Source: Thiosocius sp963719025 (GTDB lineage: Bacteria; Pseudomonadota; Gammaproteobacteria; Chromatiales; Chromatiaceae). Taken from it: a stretch of DNA of 64,000 nt. The stretch lies in assembly GCA_963719025.1 (NCBI GenBank), contig CAVRBK010000101.1:1-64000 (forward strand), in the 5' to 3' direction. Below the pieces are notes generated by a model. The model worked only from the letters and a program-made list of their open reading frames with translations. It was not told the DNA's origin and searched no databases. The position numbers and the translations under genes were made by a program. The number at the start of each line of letters is the position of its first letter. Position 1 is the stretch's first letter. Positions 59,311-64,000 of the stretch are shown one piece after another.

Positions 59311-60126
59311 TCATCCACCGACGCGTAACGATTCGATCACCGACCCCGTATCGGGTTGCACGCCGCGCCACAGGCGGAACGACTCGGCGGCCTGCTCGAC
59401 CAGCATGCCGAGACCGTCCAGTGCGCGTGCCGCGGCATGTGCCCGCCCCCAGTCGACAAAGGCGGTTGGTCCCTGGCCGTACAGCATGTCGTAGGTCCAG
59501 CCGCCGTCCGCGAGGCAATCGTCCGGGATCGCCGGCACCTGGGCATTCAGCCCGGCCGCGGTAGCGTTGATGATCAGGTCGAAACGCTGCCCGCCCAGCT
59601 CGTCGAGACCGCCGCCGGTGACCAACGGGGTATCCGCCAGCTCGGCAAGGTCACGCGCCTTTGACGCCGTGCGATTCGCGATCACCAGGCAGGCCGGCCG
59701 CTCACCGAGCAGGGGTTGCAAAACCCCACGCGCGGCGCCACCGGCGCCGAGCAACAGCACCCGGGCGCCGGCAAAATCGAAGCGGTGATTGCAGCCCAGA
59801 TCGCGCACCAGGCCCACACCATCGGTGTTGTCGCCATACAGGCGCTTGTCACGCAGGAGCAGGGTATTCACGGCCCCCGCCGCATCGGCGCGCCCGCTGA
59901 GGTCATCGGCCAGGCGAAACGCACGCTCCTTGAACGGCACCGTCACGTTGAGGCCAAGGCCGTCACCGGCAAAGAATTCCTCGACGTCGTCTTCGAACGC
60001 CTCCATGTCACCGAGAATGCGGCCATAGTCGATATCCTGCCCCGTCTGTCTGGCGAAGGCGGCGTGGATCTGTGGCGAACGGGAGTGTTCGATGGGGTTG
60101 CCGATCACGGCGTAGTAATCTGTCAT
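59311..60126 (-). CDS. aroE: shikimate dehydrogenase (NADP+)
   Basis: Reduces 3-dehydroshikimate to shikimate. The 271 residues from MTDYYAVIGNPIEHSRSPQIH show the SRSP shikimate-binding motif, the catalytic Lys/Asp pair (NVTVPFKERAF and LYGDNTDGVGL), the NADP motif LLLGAGGAARGVLQ and ANRTASKA. The C-terminal ML..QAAESFRLWRG is typical. ATG at 60126. Intact. Confidence 0.96.
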   Translation of the reverse strand: MTDYYAVIGNPIEHSRSPQIHAAFARQTGQDIDYGRILGDMEAFEDDVEEFFAGDGLGLNVTVPFKERAFRLADDLSGRADAAGAVNTLLLRDKRLYGDNTDGVGLVRDLGCNHRFDFAGARVLLLGAGGAARGVLQPLLGERPACLVIANRTASKARDLAELADTPLVTGGGLDELGGQRFDLIINATAAGLNAQVPAIPDDCLADGGWTYDMLYGQGPTAFVDWGRAHAAARALDGLGMLVEQAAESFRLWRGVQPDTGSVIESLRVGG

Positions 60127-60372
60127 TGCGGGGCGAGCTCCCGGGATTCTGCAACGGTGCGGCATTGTACGCGCCCGTGCCGTCGATCGCCTCCCCGGGG
60201 CCGCTGCAATCAGCCGCAACAGTTCACAGCCAACGGGCCGTAAATCGTTTGAAAAACGACGAAACTCATGCTGCCCGGGGATGAAAAGGTTTAAGGTTTA
60301 AGAATCCTGAAGCCTGGCCGCTGTCGGGTAACACGGGTCAATACGAAAATGTTTCAATTGAAAGAGAGAGCG

Positions 60373-61353
60373 ATGCACTTCCCTATTGCCGAAAAGCGAC
60401 GTTTGCAACTGCCGTTGGCGTTGCTGTCTCTTGCCTTTCTTTTTGTCGCAAGCGTGGCGGCGGAACCGCCCAGATGCCTGTTCGTATCGTCCTACCATCA
60501 GGGCTACGCCTGGTCCGACGGGGTGGAAAAGGGTCTGCGTGAAACGCTTCAGGATAAATGCGAGCTGCGCCAGTTCGACATGGACACCAAGCGCCGGAAA
60601 AACGATGCTGACAAAAAGGCCGCCGCACTGCAGGCCAAGTCGATCATCGAATCCTGGCACCCCGACGTGGTTATCACGGCCGACGACAATGCCGCGAAGT
60701 ATCTGATCCAGGACCACTACAGGGACGCAAAGTTACCCTTCGTGTTCTGTGGAGTGAACTGGACGGTCAAAGAGTATGGTTTTCCTTATAGCAACGCGAC
60801 CGGCATGATCGAGACAGCGCCGGTGCAGGCGATGATCGACGAGGCCAGGGCCTTGGTCAGCGGTGCCTCGCGTGTCATGTATCTGGGTGCCCGTACGGCC
60901 ACCGAGATCAAAAATGCCGCACGCGTGCGACGCGCGGTGGAGCAAGGCGGGCTGCAGTTCGAGCAACGGCTGGCCTCAAGCCAGGCGGACTGGATTGAGG
61001 CCTACCGGGCCGGACAGGACTATGACTTTGTCATCATCGGCAGCAATGCCGGCATCCAGGATTGGGACATGGCGAAAGTGCTCGAAACCATTCTGCCGCT
61101 AACCCGCCGCCTTTCGCTCACCAGCCACGAATGGATGATGCCGATAAGCATGCTGGGCATGACCAAGGTGCCGGAGGAACAGGGCGAGTGGGCCGGGCAG
61201 GTCGCTTTGCAGATCCTCGAGGGCACCGAGCCCGGCACCATTCCGGTGATCGCGAACCGCAAATGGGATCTGTTTTTGAATCCCCGCCTGATCGAGGCTG
61301 CGGATTTCGAGCTGACACCGCAGCTCGAGGGCAAGGGAAAGATCTACCGGTGA
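60373..61353 (+). CDS. ABC-type periplasmic substrate-binding (sensor) protein
   Basis: 326 residues from ATG 60373 with GAGAGAG upstream; an ATG at 60349 is possible. The signal peptide ends in VASVAAEPP. The mature protein has FVSSYHQGYAWSDGV, ADDNAAKYLIQDHY, PFVFCGVNW and SATGMIET-like segments, then a Rossmann-like second lobe. This matches the ABC_sub_bind (YtrE/TrpX-like) family of binding proteins. No permease or ATPase follows. The next gene, eleven bases downstream, is a membrane GGDEF-EAL protein, so it probably acts as its periplasmic sensor. Ligand unknown. Intact. Confidence 0.82.
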   Translation: MHFPIAEKRRLQLPLALLSLAFLFVASVAAEPPRCLFVSSYHQGYAWSDGVEKGLRETLQDKCELRQFDMDTKRRKNDADKKAAALQAKSIIESWHPDVVITADDNAAKYLIQDHYRDAKLPFVFCGVNWTVKEYGFPYSNATGMIETAPVQAMIDEARALVSGASRVMYLGARTATEIKNAARVRRAVEQGGLQFEQRLASSQADWIEAYRAGQDYDFVIIGSNAGIQDWDMAKVLETILPLTRRLSLTSHEWMMPISMLGMTKVPEEQGEWAGQVALQILEGTEPGTIPVIANRKWDLFLNPRLIEAADFELTPQLEGKGKIYR

Positions 61354-61363
61354 TCCGCCAGAC

Positions 61364-64000
61364 ATGAAAATCCATATCCGGGAACTCAGCACGAGCAAGA
61401 CCACGGCAATGCTGCTTGGTGTCCTGGTGGTGGTGCTGGTGCTGGCTGCGGCGATACGCAACGACATAGAAGGTGCAGAGGCGGCGTTTTCCGAGCTGAG
61501 CAAAGAGATCGAAACCACCCTTACGCGGCGGCTGGATGATCTGAATGCGTCGTTGCGCTCGCTCAGTGGCATGCATCACGCCATGTCGAGACTGTCGCAA
61601 CAGGAGCTCTCGGCCTACGCACAGGAAATAGAACGCAGTCACCCCTACGTGCGCGCAATCCTGCATCTGCAACTGGTTCGCGACGACCGCAAGAGCGACT
61701 ACGAAGAACGTTTCCGCGAAACCGGCTACCCGACCTTCACCGTCACCGCGCTGGGCGACGATGGCAGGCTGCAGCCGAGCCCCACGCGCGACAGCTACAT
61801 GTCGCTGAGTTTCATCGAACCACTGAACCCGGGACTGGCACGCTTTCTCGGCCTCGACCTGTATTCGCATCCGGTGCTGCGGTCTGCGCTGCTGCAGAGC
61901 ATCAGCACCGGGGAGGTCAGTGCCGCACCGTCGAGCACGCTGGGGCACGATACCTTTTTGCTGTTCAAGCCGGTGTTTAAGGGATTCTTTGTACCCAGCT
62001 CGCAGGCGCAACGCCATAACCAGGTGCATGGCGCCTATGCGCTGCTGATCGATACGCCAAAATTCCTCGCCGATCTGCACGCCAGACATCCCGGCCTGGG
62101 TATCGGATTCTCGACCTGGAACAGAGGCATGCCGGTCGGCCTGTTCGACAAGCCCGCCACCCGCGCCGTCGATACGCTGGCGCGAATCCTGCCGAGCAAC
62201 CGGATCGATATCGATATCGCGCTGCCCGATTCGCATTTTCGCCTCGCCCTCGAAAGCGCCGTCGACAGCGCCGCCTTTCAGCCGCAACGCTGGCTTACCC
62301 TGGTCTCGACTTTCGCCCTTCTTTACTTTGCCATTGTCGCCGTCGTAATGACCCGTCTGCGTGCGACCGAGGAGGCAGAGGAGGCCAAGGAACAGCTTTT
62401 TCAGGAGAAGGAGCGCGCCCAGGTCACCCTGCAGTCGATTGGCGAGGCGGTCATCACGGCCGACCCCACCGGCGTGGTCGATTTCATAAACCCGGCGGCC
62501 GAACACCTCACCGGCTGGCGTGCCGAAGATGCCCATGGGCGGCACCTCAACGAGATCTTCTCCCTGGTCTCGGAGAGCGACGGCACCGCCCTGCCCGACC
62601 CGATCGCACGCGCCTTGCGCGACCACGACGAGTCGGAGGCCGCCGCCATCATGGTGCGCAGCGATGGCGCGACCATCGCCGTGATCGAGAACGCAGCGGC
62701 GATACGCGACAGCGACGGCCACTTCACCGGTGCTGTGCTGATCGTTCGTGACGTCAGCCGCGAACGCAACCTGTTGCGCGAGATGGCCTTCCAGGCCACG
62801 CATGATCCGCTGACCCGGCTGATCAACCGTCGCCAGTTCGAGCGCGAGCTCAGCGCCGTGGTCGATGATGCCCTCCACTCCGGCAACCAGCATGCACTGA
62901 TGTACATCGACCTGGACCAGTTCAAGGCGATCAACGACAGCTCCGGACACATGGCCGGCGATCAGTTGCTCAAGCAGGTCGCCAGCCACCTCAGCGAAAA
63001 CATTCGTCGCCTCGATCGCCTGGCACGCCTGGGTGGTGACGAATTTGGCGTCCTGCTACGCGACTGTTCGATCGCGAAGTCCCTCGAGGTGGCCGAGGCC
63101 CTGCGCCACGAGGTGAAAAGCCTGCGCCTGCATTGGGAGGACAAGACCTTCCGCATCAGCCTGAGTATCGGTGTGGTCTCGATCAGCAGGCAGAGCGGCA
63201 GCATCGACGAGGTACTGCGGGCAGCCGATGCCGCCTGTTACGTCGCCAAGGACCAGGGACGCAACCGGGTACATTACTATCAGCCGGATGATGAGATGCT
63301 GGCGCAGCGCAGCAGTGATATGCAGTGGCTGCAACGGCTGCGCGAGGCGATCGACAACGACCAGCTTGTGCTGTTCGGACAGCCCATCTTCCCGCTCGGC
63401 AACGCCAACCCGCACCCGCAGATGTGCGAGTTGCTGGTGCGCATGACCGACAGCGACGGGCGCATCATTCCACCGATGACCTTCATCCCCGCCGCCGAGC
63501 GCTTCAACCTGATGTTCGACCTAGACCTGTGGGTAGTCGGACAGGCCTTCCGGCAACTCGCCGCATTGTGGCGGCAGACACCGGATGATCCGCGGATTTT
63601 CACCATCAACCTGTCCGGGCAGTCGCTCGATCACCCCGATCTGGGCAAGGCCATCGAGGAGCTACAGGCCAAACAGGCGATCAAGCCGCACCGTATCTGC
63701 TTTGAGATTACCGAGACCAGTGTCATTGCCAACATGGACCGCGCGCTCAGCCTGATGGATGGACTGCGTCGACGCGGCTTTCTGTTTGCGCTCGACGACT
63801 TCGGCACCGGCCTGAGTTCATTCGCCTACCTGAAAAAACTGCCGGTCGATTATCTGAAAATCGACGGTGAGTTCGTCCGCGATATTCTCCAGGATCCGGT
63901 GGACAAGGCGATGGTCGACACCATCCGCCGCATCGGCGGCGTGCTCGGAATGACAACCGTCGCCGAGGCCATTGAAGACGCGGAGACCTGCGAACTGCTG
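61364..64000 (+). CDS. CHASE-PAS-GGDEF-EAL protein, runs off the right edge
   Basis: Open for 879 codons to the window end with no stop. A membrane helix at about 16-30 is followed by a periplasmic CHASE domain (about 45-300). A second helix lies at about 308-325 (LTLVSTFALLYFAIVAVV) and a short coiled coil with many Glu. PAS (about 345-465) follows, then GGDEF with LGGDEFG beginning at residue 557, and an EAL domain. Its signature reads ELL (Glu689) in place of EAL. The other EAL residues are kept: NLSGQSL, FEITETS, DDFGTGLSS, YLKIDGEF and AEAIED. Both activities are plausible. It is coupled to the upstream binding protein. C-terminal remainder, probably 20-60 residues, is missing. Confidence 0.88.
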   Translation, partial: MKIHIRELSTSKTTAMLLGVLVVVLVLAAAIRNDIEGAEAAFSELSKEIETTLTRRLDDLNASLRSLSGMHHAMSRLSQQELSAYAQEIERSHPYVRAILHLQLVRDDRKSDYEERFRETGYPTFTVTALGDDGRLQPSPTRDSYMSLSFIEPLNPGLARFLGLDLYSHPVLRSALLQSISTGEVSAAPSSTLGHDTFLLFKPVFKGFFVPSSQAQRHNQVHGAYALLIDTPKFLADLHARHPGLGIGFSTWNRGMPVGLFDKPATRAVDTLARILPSNRIDIDIALPDSHFRLALESAVDSAAFQPQRWLTLVSTFALLYFAIVAVVMTRLRATEEAEEAKEQLFQEKERAQVTLQSIGEAVITADPTGVVDFINPAAEHLTGWRAEDAHGRHLNEIFSLVSESDGTALPDPIARALRDHDESEAAAIMVRSDGATIAVIENAAAIRDSDGHFTGAVLIVRDVSRERNLLREMAFQATHDPLTRLINRRQFERELSAVVDDALHSGNQHALMYIDLDQFKAINDSSGHMAGDQLLKQVASHLSENIRRLDRLARLGGDEFGVLLRDCSIAKSLEVAEALRHEVKSLRLHWEDKTFRISLSIGVVSISRQSGSIDEVLRAADAACYVAKDQGRNRVHYYQPDDEMLAQRSSDMQWLQRLREAIDNDQLVLFGQPIFPLGNANPHPQMCELLVRMTDSDGRIIPPMTFIPAAERFNLMFDLDLWVVGQAFRQLAALWRQTPDDPRIFTINLSGQSLDHPDLGKAIEELQAKQAIKPHRICFEITETSVIANMDRALSLMDGLRRRGFLFALDDFGTGLSSFAYLKKLPVDYLKIDGEFVRDILQDPVDKAMVDTIRRIGGVLGMTTVAEAIEDAETCELL

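Noticed and set aside
61118..62989. 623-codon leftward frame opposite the CHASE-GGDEF-EAL gene
   Set aside because: Antisense shadow; the rightward frame has clear CHASE, PAS and GGDEF domains and a coupled upstream gene.

Overview
The window is about 64 kb of GC-rich chromosome from a free-living type of Gammaproteobacterium. The evidence is the gene order rplM-rpsI, pilMNOPQ-aroKB-damX-gltBD-hemE with mrcA divergent from pilM, plus coq7 and uvrD. I lean towards a Chromatiales/sulfur-oxidiser relative because of the Lys/Ala-rich histone H1-like protein, the LDH-type malate dehydrogenase, the urea uptake and urease block and the large c-di-GMP enzymes. That placement is inference and no 16S gene is present. 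No phage, insertion sequence, CRISPR or defence genes were seen.

Layout. 0-3.2 kb: histone H1-like repeat protein, ilvA, rpiA. 3.4-5.5 kb: a trimeric-type porin with a clear sigma70-like promoter, then tRNA-Gln(CUG) followed by 154-bp tandem repeats that each carry the last 19 nt of the tRNA. 5.5-13.6 kb: ribosomal rpsI/rplM, a SET-domain protein paired with a [2Fe-2S] ferredoxin-like protein, a GlcF-type Fe-S protein, coq7, a TPR-sulfotransferase and hemE. 13.9-28.7 kb: gltD, gltB, damX, aroB, aroK and the type IV pilus genes pilQPONM, all leftward. 29-36 kb: mrcA, gltA, mdh, malic enzyme, rpmE. 36.3-46 kb: a DUF3135 protein, a Rof-like Rho antiterminator, a CPXCG protein, hemW, a CBS-PAS-GGDEF-EAL protein, uvrD, a DHH phosphoesterase and a zinc-ribbon-like protein. 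46-57 kb: a leftward urea block in transcription order urtA-B-C-D-E, a small membrane protein, then ureD-A-B-C-E-F-G, with a strong sigma54-type promoter before urtA. 57.5-64 kb: a large lipoprotein, aroE, and a periplasmic binding protein paired with a CHASE-PAS-GGDEF-EAL protein that runs off the right edge.

How the genes work together. Urea imported by UrtABCDE is hydrolysed by urease, and the ammonia can be assimilated through the glutamate synthase encoded by gltBD, consistent with nitrogen-controlled sigma54 expression. The citrate synthase, malate dehydrogenase and malic enzyme genes cluster together. PilMNOPQ form the inner-membrane alignment complex and secretin of a type IV pilus, and two c-di-GMP enzymes point to surface or biofilm control.

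Sequence quality. About fifteen genes carry single-base frameshifts, including housekeeping genes (gltB, hemE, coq7, ureC, pilQ, urtBCD). Several lie in short homopolymers, and in each case the protein resumes in another frame with conserved family sequence. I read these as mostly sequencing or assembly errors and annotate full-length genes across them. Genes of up to 3.6 kb elsewhere are intact. Start codons were chosen by family fit and Shine-Dalgarno spacing.
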